Shown: piece after piece, positions 1 through 12,004 of the stretch
Position numbering within the stretch: position 1 is the stretch's first letter
Layout: each line of letters opens with the position of its first letter
Source of the DNA: Cryptomeria japonica
Lineage: Eukaryota > Streptophyta > Pinopsida > Cupressales > Cupressaceae
Reading direction: 5' to 3'
DNA: 64,000 nt
Assembly (NCBI RefSeq): GCF_030272615.1
Contig: NC_081413.1
Location: 721,512,367 to 721,576,366, forward strand
Program-made: the position numbers and the translations under genes
The notes under the pieces: generated by a model
Databases searched by the model: none
Told to the model about the DNA's origin: nothing
Seen by the model: only the letters and a program-made list of their open reading frames with translations

Positions 1-476
1 GACTTTAAGGGTTTGAGAAGTGGCTTCCCTTTGCTTAGGGATGTGACAATATTTAGGAGATGGATTAGCCTAATTTAGAAGTGATTAGAAGAAGCTAGAA
101 GGGGGTTTAGGGAAGCAAGTGGGAGATGTAGGAGAATGCAAGTGGATGGAGGGTAATTTTAATTAAAATAAATTACTTTATTTCAACTAAAATAAATGCA
201 AGTGGGGGATTAAAATAAATAAATTAGATTTATTTACTTGCAAGGAATAATTTAAGTAAATGTAAATTTAATTAAGAGGGGAGAAAGTGAAATTAATTAA
301 ATAAAGTGATTTATTTAATTAAATGTTATGAAAGGCTTAGGTGAATTTAATTAAAATAAATTGAGTAATTTATTTAATCAAATAGATGAATGTGAATAAT
401 TTAATTAAATGGAGGAATGGGTTAAAATGAATATTAAATATTCACTTAGGAAAGTGGTCATTTTTATACGTCTACA
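1..476 (-). mobile_element. Element A: start of 3' LTR (cut by window edge)
   Basis: Read on the minus strand this begins TGTAGACG, close to the TGTAGACACC that opens the 3' LTR of element J at 58970. It continues into the same kind of AT-rich tract built from TTAATTAAATAAA-type words. A weak purine-rich stretch lies just outside it at about 480-500. It follows the minus-strand gypsy pol in the expected order. The LTR runs off the left edge, so its end and target duplication cannot be checked. Confidence 0.5.
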
Positions 477-2234
477 CATACCAATCCCCAAGGGAGAGAT
501 ATTGCCACTAGATCTCCTATTATTCTTCAATGTCTTCAAGGCTCCTAATTGATGATGAATGCCTGAAAAATGCTTGATGAATGTTATTGAATGTTGTTGA
601 AGACTCCACATAGGCTTCTCTTTCACTACATAGAAGGCTCCTTATGCTTGCTTTGCTGAAAACTCCCTTAGATTAGATAGATCTTAGTTGCGTTCAAATG
701 AAGAAAGAGAGCTCTTATGTATGAAACCCTAGATCTTAATTTCAACTTAATTTCACCTTTAGGACGACCTAGGAATTGAATTTTTTGCCAATATTTTGGG
801 GTTAATCATTATAAAATCATAGAATTGTGATCCCGAAATTTTGAGAAGAAAACCGAGGACCATGTGCACTCCCGCCATGGTCCAACCAACTTTTCACTAG
901 TTTTTCAGGACCGTTAGATATGATGATATTAGAGTGAATCCCAAAGTTACAACTGATTTTGAGGTGTTTTGATATGCGAAATCAGGCCTTAAAGGTTGAA
1001 ATAGGGCATAATTAGGGTCTATGATTAAATGATTTACTGGAGGAATAAAATAAAAAGGGGCACACTTAGGGTAAATGGTCCAATTTAATATTGTGGGGAG
1101 TGATGAAAAATGACATTAGATTAAATTAAATTAATTAATTAAATGCTTAAAGGGAAATGTGAAATGCAAGATGAAAGACACTCTAAGGCGGGTGCCAACC
1201 TAAGTGTGAAATTGTACCACCCTAGCAAGGGTGTACAATTTATGTAACTACAACAAGTTTATACAAGAAACTTGATATGATGAATGAACCTGACCTGAGT
1301 ATTTCTTGCAGAATAGACAAGGATTATCCCCTTTCATGCATGACTCATAACGTTGTCCTTGATCTTTTGCTGATCATATCCTTAGACTAGTACATACCTT
1401 ACTAAGAGATAAACCACATACAACAAACAAAGAAAATAATCATGCCCCATCATAGCTACTCTAGTCATGGACATCCTTGAGTCGCATAGAGTACATGATT
1501 AGCAAAACTCAAGATATAAACACTGAATCTTTTATGTTATACACATGTTCTCATGGTCATTAACTGATATAATCATTTGGATGAATAATCACTAATAATC
1601 CTTCATTACTTTCTGGTTGAATCTTTATTTATTGAATTTCATGATTCAATTGTTACAAATGCCTTGATCTTCATTTCTTGTTATCTATTTCAAAACCTTG
1701 GGTGTTTTTGGTTTTCTAAGTTTTCTAATGTTTTAGGATTTTGAAAGATTTAAAAGATCGCCTTAGCAAAAGGATTTTAGGATTTTTCCCCCAACGGAAA
1801 CAAACTTTATTACGAATGTACCAAAAATGATCCAAACCATGGTGGGATGCAATGCAGATATGATTGATAAAATCCAAGAAAGTGACTGCGCTTGGTATGT
1901 CAAAGACTGATAACTGTTGATAAGCTGCATATTTCTTGCTAATGGTTCAGAGCAATGGATGTGAAAGATGAAAAGGACAGGCTAGGATAGATGGAAGTGA
2001 TAGATGCGATAGGATGGATAGATGCGCAAAGTGATCTCATAGATGGAAGAACTCACTCTTAGATAACGCATGTTTACCAGGTTATCACTATCTAAATTTA
2101 TTGCATTTTTATTCTTCTATTTTCGTTGTTTTATGCTTTTTTATGAATTTTCTGCTTTTCTAATTTTTACTGATTTCTTCAGGACTTTATATGCTCTTTA
2201 CTGATTTTCTAGGACTTTATATCTCAAGCATAGA
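477..2234 (-). other. Element A: long non-coding stretch between pol and 3' LTR
   Basis: About 1.75 kb separates the integrase end from the LTR, as in the related element J where the gap is 4.4 kb. I see no convincing reading frame. A short direct repeat (GACTTTATAT plus flanks) occurs at about 2183 and 2213. Minus-strand words near 2050-2090 (CTGGTAAACATGCG) resemble the CTGGCAAATAGGCGCC found just after pol in J. No antisense gene like the one in J was recognised here. Confidence 0.45.
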
Positions 2235-3412
2235 ACTTCTTGAGATGGATAGAATTGATGGGCTCATCAAACCAATCACCTTCAGGTGTAGATAACTTGT
2301 ATGCTCCTGAGCCATATGCTACTACTATAACAAAAGGACCTAACCAATTCGCTTCAAACTTTCCCTTTTTTTCTTAGCCTTGTTGATTCCTTGGATTCTC
2401 CCTTAGAACTAGATCTCCAATCTAAAAAATGTGTGGCTTAACTTTGTGATTGTAACTTCTCGTGATTCTCTATTGATATGCTTTCAAATGATTTGTAGCA
2501 TTTTGGTGACATTCCTGAATCAACTTAAGTTCTTGAAGTCTAGAGACTCGTTCTTCTTCTTCTGGTATAAGACCTTTCAAGGACATTCATAGAGAAGGTA
2601 TCTCTACTTCTACTGGTAATATTGCTTCTAATCCATAGAATAAGCAATATGGAGTTGCCTCAGTTGGTGTGTGAATGTTGGTTCGATATGGCTAAACAGA
2701 AGGATTTAGCTGAATATGCCAGTCTTTTCTAGCTTCATTGACTGTTTTCTTCAGGATCTTCAATATTGTTATATTTGATGCCTCAACTTGACCATTTCCC
2801 CGTGGATAATATGACATAGAAAACCTATGCTAGATATGAAACTACCCACATAGTTCCTTCACATCTTGATTCTTAAATGGCCTTCCATTATCAATGATAA
2901 AGGTCATAGGGACTCCATAGCGACAAATTATATAATTCAGGATGAATGATGATATTTTCTTTCTTGTCACTTTCATCAAAGGCACTGCTTCAATCCATTT
3001 AGTGAAATACTCGGTAGCAGTCAGAATGAACTATGTCCATTAGAGGATGAAGGATTTATCTTACCGACCAAGTCAAGACCCCATTGGGAGAATGGCCATG
3101 AAGCTGCCATAGGTTGCAGTTCTTGTGCTAGTGTGTGGATGAGATTCCCATGGATTTGACTTTGTTTGCATTTCTTGGCATTGTAAATGAATATCTCTCC
3201 ATATTAGGTCAATAGTAACCCAAACAAATAAGTTTCTTAGCCAGTGTTAAACCACCTGAGTGCATGCCACAAATACCTGTGTGGACTTTGTTAAGAACTT
3301 TCTTAGATTCCTCTCATTCAAGACATCTCAATAGAGTTCTATCTAGACCTCGTCTATATAAGGTATCAATAATGATAGTATAGCGGGATGACTGACAGAT
3401 AAAAATTCTTCT
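2235..3412 (-). pseudogene. Element A: gypsy integrase (decayed)
   Basis: Minus-strand translation, broken by stops and frameshifts, matches the integrase of J block by block. Recognisable parts are a TPTEATPY...YGLEAILPVEVE segment (around 2600-2700), the basic C-terminal GDLVLRENP motif (around 2370-2410) and a final NSIHLKKFY-like end near 2240. Integrase would insert the double-stranded cDNA into host chromatin. The catalytic core (about 2750-3100) is visible only in pieces, so I do not claim an intact D,D-35-E triad. It lies downstream of RNase H, the normal Ty3/gypsy order. Non-functional. Confidence 0.75.
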
Positions 3413-4440
3413 CTAATTGCGGAATAGGTCAAGAGGAAGGATATTTTCTTTTAGGTATTGATAGGTTTGGTTATATAAAGATTGATCGGTTCCAGATATA
3501 TGGCAAATCATGTAGGTGTTATGGGATTCAATGGCAGGATTCAATATATCTTCCACCAGGAATTTGTAATGTTGTTGATTCTTTTGATTTTGTAAAAGAG
3601 ATACTATTGTAGCCATTGCATTTGTTGCTTTGTTTTCATTTCTTGGGATCTGAGTAAATGATATTTATTCAAAGCGCTCTTTAAAATCTTCAACTAGCTA
3701 TTTATAAGGCATCATCTTGTCATCCTTTGTTTGATAATCATCATTTATTTGGTTGATTATAAGCTATGAATCACCATAAACATGCAATTCCTTGATGTTC
3801 CATTCAATAGCCTTTTTGAGCCCAATAACCAATGCTTCGTATTCTGCAGTGTTGTTTGTGCATGTAAATTGCAATCTATATGATTTTGGAATTGTGTGTC
3901 CTTGAGGTATGATAAACAAAATTCCAGCACCTGATTCATATTGTGTATAAGAGCCATCAAAGTACAACTCCCAAAATTTTGTGCTTACTGTCAGAATGTT
4001 TGCATCAGGAAATTCAATGTGCAACGATGTGTTGTCTTGTAAGGGTGCTTCAGCCAATTGATCAACAATGACCTATCCTTTGATAGCTTTTTGATCAACA
4101 TATTCTATATCAAACTCACTTAGTATCATAACCCATTTAGCCAATCTTCCTGTCAAAGTTGGCTTGCTCAACAAATACTTCAGTGGATTTATTTTGTTCT
4201 CATTTTCATAGAATGAGTCAACATATAATGTCGCAATTTATGAGTTGTGAATACAAATTCTAGGCATATCTTTTCAACTGATGTATAGTTCAATTCATAG
4301 CCTACAAGTGTTCTACTAATGTAATACACCACTCTTTCTTTCCCTTCTTCATCATGCTATGCTAAAAGAGCTCCTAGTGATACATTTGTTACTGAAATGT
4401 AAAGCAATAATGGCTTCCCTTTGATTGGTGATACAAGTAC
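3413..4440 (-). pseudogene. Element A: dual RNase H region (gypsy RNase H plus second 'archaeal-type' RNase H)
   Basis: The minus-strand frame at 3764-4057 reads WELYFDGSYTQYESGAG, then FTCTNNTAEYEALVIGL, ending HVYGDS. This is the pattern of the extra RNase H carried by plant Tat-type Ty3/gypsy elements: DG at the first strand, TNN.AEYEAL in the helix and GDS at the next strand. The first catalytic Asp is kept here, whereas the matching residue in J is Asn. The ordinary, degenerate RNase H lies to its right (about 4060-4440). The frame at 3413-3616 is the linker to integrase. RNase H removes the RNA strand after reverse transcription. Broken by stops. Confidence 0.8.
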
Positions 4441-5490
4441 TCAAGGATTTGCCAGATATTCTTTAATCTGCAAAAAAGGTTCTTCACACTTCTGATCCCA
4501 TTTGAATGGAACACTCTTGTGTAATAGATGAGTGAAGGGATGACATCTATCTACTATTTGAGAAACAAATCTTTTGATTGATTGCAATCTCCCTTCTAGA
4601 GAACACAATTGACTTATGTTACTAGGTGACTCCATTTCCATGATAGCTTTAACTTTTTTCAGGATCTATTTCAATTCCACGAGTTGATATAATATACCCA
4701 AATTTTTTTGCAGAGGTTACTCCAAATGCACATTTCTTTGGATTCAATCTTAACTGATATTGTTGAAGCCTGTCAAAGATTTTGGCCAAGATATTCAAAT
4801 GTTCTTTCTTGTATGAGATTTTGCAAGTATGTCATCTACATAATCTTCAATTATTGTATGCATCATTTCATGGAAAATTGTTGTCATGGCCCTCTGATAA
4901 GTTGCTCCTGCATTCTTAAGCCCAAATAGCATAACATTCCAGTAATAAGTACCCCATGCACAAGTGAATGTTGTCTTTTCTTGATCTTCAGGGGCAATTC
5001 ATATTTGATTGTAGCCTGAAAATCCATCCATTAATGAAAAAATCTCATGTCTTGTTGATAAGCCTATAATTATGTGTATGTTGGGCAGTGGGAAATCATG
5101 TTTTGGACATCCTTTATTTAAATCTCTAAAATCGGTGTAGACTCTTATGCTTTTATCTGGCTTTGACACTGGCACAATGCTTGAGACCCATTCGGGATAG
5201 GCAACAAGTCTTATGAAACCCACATCCAATAGTTTCTTTAGCTTTGCTTTTACAAGGAGAGCAATGTGTGGATGCATCTTCCTTAGCTTTTGTTTAACTT
5301 ATTTTTCTTTTGGATCCACATTGAGATGATGCATGATAAGATCTTGATCAAGTCCTAGAATGTCTGCATAGGACCAAGCAAAAATTATTTTCCTTTGTTT
5401 GAAGAATTCTATGTAGTGTTTCCTTTCTTCATCTGATAATGATTCAATAGAATGAAGGACCTTGAGATCCTTTGATGTGCCAATGTTCAT
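4441..5490 (-). pseudogene. Element A: gypsy reverse transcriptase (decayed)
   Basis: Minus-strand fragments cover the RT. From right to left they are the lead-in with HYIEFFKQRKIIFAWSYADI (5299-5490), then LLDVGFIRLVAYPEWVSSIV and FRDLNKGCPKHDFPLPNI (4999-5277), and the catalytic DYVDDILA at about 4825-4850. The RT/RNase H connection RLQSIKRFVSQIVDRCHPF is at 4441-4641. The YVDD box is intact, but several stops and frameshifts separate the blocks. The enzyme would copy the element RNA into cDNA. It is close in sequence to the RT of J, so A and J belong to one lineage. Confidence 0.85.
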
Positions 5491-6950
5491 TGCTTATGTT
5501 AATAGCAGATCTCTCCTAAAAATATGTATGGAGGGTGTCAAACTTTCCATCTTCTAGCACCTCAAGGAGGTTTTCACAATCAGATACACCCTTTATTTTT
5601 CCTCTTGATTGATCTAGTGTTTCCATGAAATGGTTTTCAGCACTAGGTCTTTTTCCTTGTTTTATTTTAATTTTGTGACTGCAAAGTTTTGCACTCTCCT
5701 AACTACAAGAAGCGTTACTCGATTAACTGGTGAAATATATCTTAGGTATTATTGGTTCAATGACATTAAGATATATGACTAAGTCATGATCATTGGAAAA
5801 GACATCCAATTCAGGGTCTTCTAGGTTATCCCAATCAATTAACTCTTGATGAAGCAAGGGTAAGTCATAGTCATCGTCATAGTTTGGCGTAGAATAGGTA
5901 ATGTCATAGATAGAACTCTCTTGAGGATAATCTCTCCCAAGTTCTCTTATTAGCTCTAACAAAGCCATGATTGGTATTCTGTGATTCACTATCAAGTGAC
6001 TCATCATCTGGCATTTGTCCCTCAAATGAATGGATTATATCCACACATACATCCTTGATACTATAGGTTCCCTCTTCATTAATTTCAATAGATTCATTTG
6101 TATCTTGAAGTTGGCATACTTATGCACATGATATAAAGGATTCTCTTCTTATCTTCTATCTTCTCTTGAACTTAGCTTCTTTTGGACTAATAGTCAATCC
6201 CGCTTGACTATCTATTAGTTCTTTTATGGCTCTTCCATACCTTGATACTTCTTTCTCAACATTTGATGTAGATCTGATATTTTGATGATCTTTTGATGAT
6301 TGATTAATAACTGTTTGTGTTTCCTATGATGTCACTTCTTGATCTTTCTCATTCGCTTTCTCTTATTGCCTTGCATATGCTTCTTTCCTCTAGATTCCGA
6401 TTTCTTCTTGTCTTCTTTCCAACTCTAATATCTATTTTGTGAAAGATGAGTTTTCATTTGTAACAACTTCTTGTTCTTTAGCCTTTTCTTCACTTGATAT
6501 ATTAGATGATGGATCTGGACCCCATTCATATTCATTTGAATCTATTTTTGAATGATTGTCTAGAATCGCACCACTACACTAGATAGGAATGTTATATGGT
6601 GAGAAGAGTTCTTTAATTTTGGCCATCAGTTCTTTCACTTCTTCTAGAATATCTTGATCAGGTTACACACTTGCTTGTACTCGTTGAATTTGTTTGCAAG
6701 ATGCTTCTTCTCTTTTGATAGAAAGTTCTTCCTGTTGTTTCTCATATTCTTCTTGTTTCTATTTGTTAGCCACTATTTCTGTTACTTGGTGTAACCTTTT
6801 TTGCCATGGTTCTTCTTTGGGGACTGCTTTCTTTCTCTACCTTGGATGTTGATAATTATATTTTTTTGATTTGATTTAGGATATCCAAGTCCTAATTTAT
6901 CTTCTTTAGATTGTGTGTGAGAAGAAATAGGTTCTGAAATACCTTCTTTT
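5491..6950 (-). pseudogene. Element A: acidic/charged linker between G-patch and RT
   Basis: The frame at 5723-6025 contains DYDLPLLHQELIDWDN, matching NDLPLVHRQLIDWD just before the RT of J. The stretch 6030-6950 encodes a highly charged, Glu/Lys-rich polypeptide with many stops and includes NEYEWGPDPSS, which pairs with NEWEWGSDKSS after the G-patch of J. Its function is unknown; it may be a structural tail of the gag-protease part. The segment stops dead at 6950 where element B begins. The missing G-patch half is found at 60681-61052. Confidence 0.6.
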
Positions 6951-8478
6951 TGTGAATCTTAGAGGATTCAGTTAATATTAAGAGGGTGGGTGAATCAGTA
7001 GTAACAACAATTTCAAATAAAAAACTTAGACTCATAAAAATTTCACCAAATCAAACATAGACCAACACTAGATTCATTTACCAGTACCAGTATCTGCTGA
7101 TAAGTATCTGCTAAACTGATATACCAATGTAGCTCACTAAGTGTTCATTAACCATGCATAAACTGAAAGTAAAGCATAACATCACATCAAAAACATTCAC
7201 CACATGATTTTCATGTGGAAACTCAAATAGGGAAAAACCATGGTGGGAATTGGTACCAACAAGAATTATGCACACTTTCAGAATGCACCCTGTTAGGATC
7301 CTAGCCTGGTTAGGAGCTTACAAAGATGCCTTGTTAGGAGCAAACCCTGTTACGATACACTCGGTTAAGGGATTTACCTTAGCCCTGTTAGGAGCTTTGA
7401 TCTGTTAGGCTCAACCTCACAAGAGGATTTAGATCTCAGATGTTGATTCACCTTGTTAGGGGATTTACAATATAAGGCCTGTCAGGACCTACCCGATTAA
7501 GGGATTTTTGTCTGTTGCAACTGTTAGGAAACAATAGTGAATGATCTGGTTTTTGCACTTAATTTCTTGCTTGATCAAATCCAATTAAGCTCTTAGTTAG
7601 CAACACTTTGACAGATCTTCTCACACTCTAGTTCAGCTACACACTCTTCTCAAAGCCACCAACCGACACAACAAACATCAACAATATCGACATAAATAAC
7701 TTTTACAACTTAGGTCAGCAACAAAAACCCTACATACATCAATATTTTACAATATAGATCATCAAGGATCATATTAGATTATTACGACATTTTAGAAGAC
7801 AATATCAACCATAGAATGATCATAAGTTGTCACAACAAGTCAATCTGATAGGTTGATAATCCACAAAACATTCTTCCAAGCACTTTGCTGATTCCCAAGA
7901 AATTCCATCTTCTAACACACCAAAATAGTATTTCAATTTTCCATGTGGGTTGTGCCATGTCATCTTAAACATTGGAACTTTATGTAGATCACTGCCAAAC
8001 CAAAAATCATCACTGGTTAAGAGAATTCTTTATCGATCCTTAAACCCTAGCAAAATCTCAACAAAAATTATAAACGTAACTTCCAGTTGTCACAACATGA
8101 TACGGTTCCAGTCAGATACATGTTACAAAGATACAAACTTTCATTCCAAACCGCAAACTCTCAATCATCACCAATCATCAGATACAATCAAAATATTTCC
8201 TTGTTTACCGGCTAAGGTCCTAATTCCAAGTTTCCCAATTCTTTACCGATAAGCTCATTCTGGTAGACCAAAAAGACTTAGATGACAAAATACAAATAAG
8301 CATTAGTAATCAAAAACATCAATTGAAATCAATTTCAACATAAATGACTGATCAATGTCATCAAGCCAGTCAATATCAATCTCTTCATCTCAACTCAACT
8401 ATATTATCACCAATAGTCCTTTACCGGTTTAACCAACATTCTCCTTCTACATCATCAGTTATGCCAATCATGCTAACA
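6951..8478 (-). mobile_element. Element B: 3' LTR
   Basis: This 1.53-kb LTR is paired with the split copy at 46809-47412 and 59741-60680. Both contain the same landmarks, such as GGAAACAATAGTGAATGATC and TTTTTGCACTTAA. On the minus strand it starts TGTTAGCATGATTGG; the other copy reads TGTTGGCATGATTGG. The left end carries the G/C-run AGAGGGTGGGTGAATC typical of every copia LTR in this window. Only scattered substitutions and small indels separate the copies in the stretches I compared. Confidence 0.88.
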
Positions 8479-8875
8479 TACACCCCCTTTGGCATTTATT
8501 GCATTACCAACATAATTACCAACATACTTAACTCATATTTCTCTGCTCTGATATGAAACTTTTTTACAACTCTTCTCTGCTACCTCTCGTCTGCCAATGC
8601 AGATTCATCTTCATTTCTACTCCCCCTTCCTGATAGCTTACTTCTCCTGGTTATATTAATTCTGCTAATCATATGTATTCTCCCTAATCATATGTCTTCT
8701 TCCCCTTTGACAACAATGCTAAAGGTACATATGTATCACCGGTCTTCAAATCTGCTGCTGGCAATATCTCTGCTAACCATATCTAAGTTGCTCCCCGTAT
8801 GGAGTAGCCTACATCTCATCAATCCACAATGAAGAATAGACATTAATTCCACTGGATTGATGCATCACTTGTATC
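8479..8875 (-). promoter_or_regulatory. Element B: 3' non-coding region with polypurine tract
   Basis: The minus strand reads GCCAAAGGGGGTGTA directly before the LTR start. This is the polypurine tract that primes plus-strand DNA synthesis. A second purine block, GTTGTCAAAGGGGAAGAAG, lies further upstream (about 8693-8713). All copia elements in this window carry such a doublet. No gene is seen between this and the RNase H stop near 8876. Confidence 0.7.
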
Positions 8876-9480
8876 CTAGTTCTTCTTGTGTGGGGGTCTA
8901 ACCCCTAATTTACCTCTGAGGTACTCAAAGGTTGTCTTCGGCAATGGTTTAGTGAAAATGTCTGCTAGCTGCTCTTTGCTTGCCACATACTCCATTTTGA
9001 CTTGTTTTTCTTGTATTGTTTCCCTTAGAAAATGATATTTTAATTCTATGTGCTTTGTTCTTGCATGTAATACATGTTTTTTTGAGATATTAATTGCACT
9101 AGTATTGTCACAGTAAATAGTTACCGGTTCAGACATATCAAATTTGAATCCTTCAAGAACATGTCTCATCTAGATTGCCTGTGTGCAATTCATTGATGCT
9201 GCAACATACTCTACCTTTGCAGTTGATTGAGAAATGCAATTTTTCTTCTTACTTGTCCAAGCAACCAATCTTCCTCCAAGAAGAAAAGTTCCACCGATAG
9301 TGATTTTTTGGTCATCAACATTGCCTTCCCAAATGCACCGGTAAACACATTCAAAGAAAAATCTCCTTTATAAGGATACCATAAACCACAATCTATTGTG
9401 CCTTTCAAGTACCAGAATATCCTTTTCACCACTACCAAATGAGTCTCCTTGGGATCCTTTTGAAATCTAGCAACCAATCC
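8876..9480 (-). pseudogene. Element B: copia RNase H
   Basis: The 97-residue frame at 8876-9169 contains IYCDNTSAINISKKHVLHAR, then KHIELKYHFLRE and a closing EQLADIFTKPLP. This is the C-terminal half of a Ty1/copia RNase H with the catalytic DN. The preceding part (9211-9477) carries HLVVVKRIFWYLKGTIDCGL, the RT-RNase H connection, followed by a frameshifted stretch where the GGAFFLG and SWTSKKQ motifs would be. At least one frameshift and one stop separate the two parts. It would degrade RNA in RNA:DNA hybrids. Confidence 0.85.
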
Positions 9481-10266
9481 AACAACATGTGCAATATCAT
9501 GTCTTTAATGAACAACATAATGCAACTTACCAATCATGGACCTATATTCTTTCTCATCAACAAATGGTGAATCATCTTGTTTAGACAACTTGCAACATGT
9601 CACCATCAGAGTACCAATCAGTTTTCAATCCTCCATGCCAAATGTTTTCAACACCTCCTTAACATACTTACTCTGACAGATAAATATTCTACCATCCAAT
9701 TGTTGGACTTGCAACCCAATGAAAAATTTAATTTCACCAATAAGAGACATCTCAAATTCTTTCTTCATCTCCTCAACAAAATAGATGCATAAGTCATCAT
9801 CACCATCAAAGATTATATCATCCGCAAACACTTTAGCTATCAACATTTTGTCTCCATCACTTTTAAGATAAATGTTACTGTCCTCATTGGTACGCTGGAA
9901 TCCTATCTTGATCAGGTGTGCATGCAATATTTCATACCATGCTCTTGGTGCCTGCTTCAATCCATACAGTGCATTATGTAGCTTGCAAACCATATCTTTA
10001 TCCTTAAATAAAGAAAATCCATCTGGTTGTTCTATGCACACTTCTTCCTCAAGGATGCCATTTAGAAAAGTTGATTTAACATCCATCTGGTAAACTTTAA
10101 ATCCTTTATAAGCAACATAAGAAAGTAACATTCTTACACCTTCCAATCTCGCCATAGGTGCAAAGGTTTCACCATAATCTTCTCCTTCTTCTTGTGTGTA
10201 GATTTTACATACCAACCTTTCCTTCTTCATTCAACTTGTTTCTAAAGACCCATTTAGTGCCAATCA
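9481..10266 (-). pseudogene. Element B: copia reverse transcriptase (C-terminal part, cut by element C)
   Basis: A 201-codon minus-strand frame (9625-10230) shows the copia RT landmarks [42 protein letters not shown], then FADDIIF, IKFFIGLQVQQL and KEVLKTFGMED. The active-site box is FADD rather than the usual F/YVDD, so Ala replaces the second residue while both Asp are kept. The N-terminal RT codons are found beyond element C at 33194 onward. CATTC (10267-10271) is the target duplication of C. One of the longer open frames in B, but not intact. Confidence 0.88.
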
Positions 10267-10271
10267 CATTC

Positions 10272-11937
10272 TGTTGGATTGTTGGTATTGACAAAATCGG
10301 TCAATCCAGAGAACCAATATATGTGCTAAGGTTTGTCATTGATGTCCAACACTAACCGGTGAAAACACTAACCGGTGAAGTGGTATAGGTAGAGTGGTGT
10401 TGCTTTTCAGTAAGCAAAAGTGATGAATTACATATACATGGGAACAACATTGGTATTGAATGATCAAAGGTTCATTGAGCTCAAGGAAAGATAAATTAAG
10501 TCAACCGATATATCATTCAAGAAGATCGGTCACTTTGGTTATGGTGAAGTCACAAAAGGTGACTCAGGCAAGAAAAATTGTTTGTTCCAACAAATCGGTA
10601 ACTCTTTGGTAAACAGGGGAACATACTTGGTGCTAGCACAACAAACCAGCAATCAAAGGATGAACTGGAAAATAGAAGTGTAGTGACATACCGGTACACC
10701 GGTATGAAAGAAGGAAGATAGCTGAACACCATAAATCTCAGAGCAGTGATCGATTATTTAGTTGTGGTGGCAAAGGATGAGTTGGTGAGTTTGTGTCTAC
10801 GCCAAATTATAGGTTGGTAAGGTCAACTTTTAGTTATCATGTAGTCAAGCATGATTACATGTGGATTTTTTGGTTCACACTTATTTGGTTGAACATGACT
10901 CAGAAGTTAATATGTTTGGGAGATGCGGTGGCAGAATTAGGTGAACACTTGGCAAAATTGTTGTAAGGTGCACAAAGAAAGAGTGGGAGATTTTGAATTA
11001 AAAATTTTCCAAAATCCATGATTGGTTTGATTGAGGGAATGCCTAAAGGTGTCAGTAGAAATTATATAAATTTTTCTTGAAGTTCATTCAGAAAGTTTTG
11101 ATTGTGAAACTTGCAACAAGGAGAATTTGTTGAAGGCGATCCAAAGTGAAAAGAGAGAAAGAGGAAGTGCTAGAAGGTATTAGCATAGTAGAGTGTGTTT
11201 GAGGTAGATCGATTAAATGTAGAGTCAAGAGATAGTGAACTAGCAGAGTACAGAGCTGAAGGTCAGGGGACCGACAGAGTGTAGAGCCAAAGGTCTAGGG
11301 ATCGATAGAGTGCAAGGCTGAGGGATAGGTGACCAGTTGTGTGAAGAGTCGAAGGTGTAACAAGGAAATCAATGCTATGTAGAGAAGACACAACCAGTGT
11401 GTATTGAGTGTGATGCATATTGAGATCTGATCAAGCTATCAATAGCTAATTCAACACATCATCCATCTGTTGCTTTCTAACAACTGCAACATAAATCCCT
11501 TAACCGAGTGGACTTTATCAAGTCCCTATTGTAAAATCCCTTAGCCGAGTGACATCTTAACTGATGTTCTAAGTCCTCTAACCAGGGTACCTTTAACAAG
11601 GTAAAGGCACTAACTAGCCTTGTTCAAAATCCCTTAACCGAGTGGCACCTAATAGTCTCTTTGTAATCTCCTAACAAGGATGGCTCTTAATTAAGTGTAC
11701 TCCAGAAGAGTAGAAATTTGTGAGTTCCTACTCACACCGTGGTTTTCTTCCTATTGGGTTTCCACGAGAGAACTCCTTGGTGTCACTGTCAACTTTTCGT
11801 GCTTGCATATTTTACTTCAGCGATACGGTATATTTTTGGATCTTAGATGAATGCAGATTTAAGATAAAAGTTAAATTGTGAAAATTTGATTAAGTGCTGA
11901 TTCACCCCTCCCCTCTCAGGACCAGTTGGGACTAACA
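10272..11937 (+). mobile_element. Element C: 5' LTR
   Basis: 1,666 bp, beginning TGTTGGATTGTTGGTATTG and ending TTGGGACTAACA next to the primer-binding site. A TATA-like TATATAAA lies at about 11063-11070. The near-terminal TTCACCCCTCCCCTCTCA motif is shared with the other copia LTRs. Its partner is 16364-17145 plus 32017-33188. Confidence 0.9.
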
Positions 11938-11939
11938 AT

Positions 11940-11951
11940 TGGTATCAGAGC
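11940..11951 (+). promoter_or_regulatory. Element C: primer-binding site (initiator-Met tRNA)
   Basis: TGGTATCAGAGC follows the LTR end after two bases (AT). It is complementary to the 3' end of plant initiator-Met tRNA and is the usual copia primer site. Confidence 0.92.
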
Positions 11952-12004
11952 TGTCAAGTCCCTAGAATCAGAAGAAGCTTAACTAGCTTAGGGAAAGATC
12001 AAAG

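Noticed and set aside
780-1240. Possible separate LTR or host sequence in the left non-coding part
   Set aside because: It has AT-rich words like the LTR of J, but I could not find matching ends or a duplicated target, so it is left inside the element A non-coding region.
8479-8875. Possible env-like third gene after B pol
   Set aside because: Only short, stop-filled frames occur between the RNase H stop and the polypurine tract. None of the copia elements here shows a post-pol gene.
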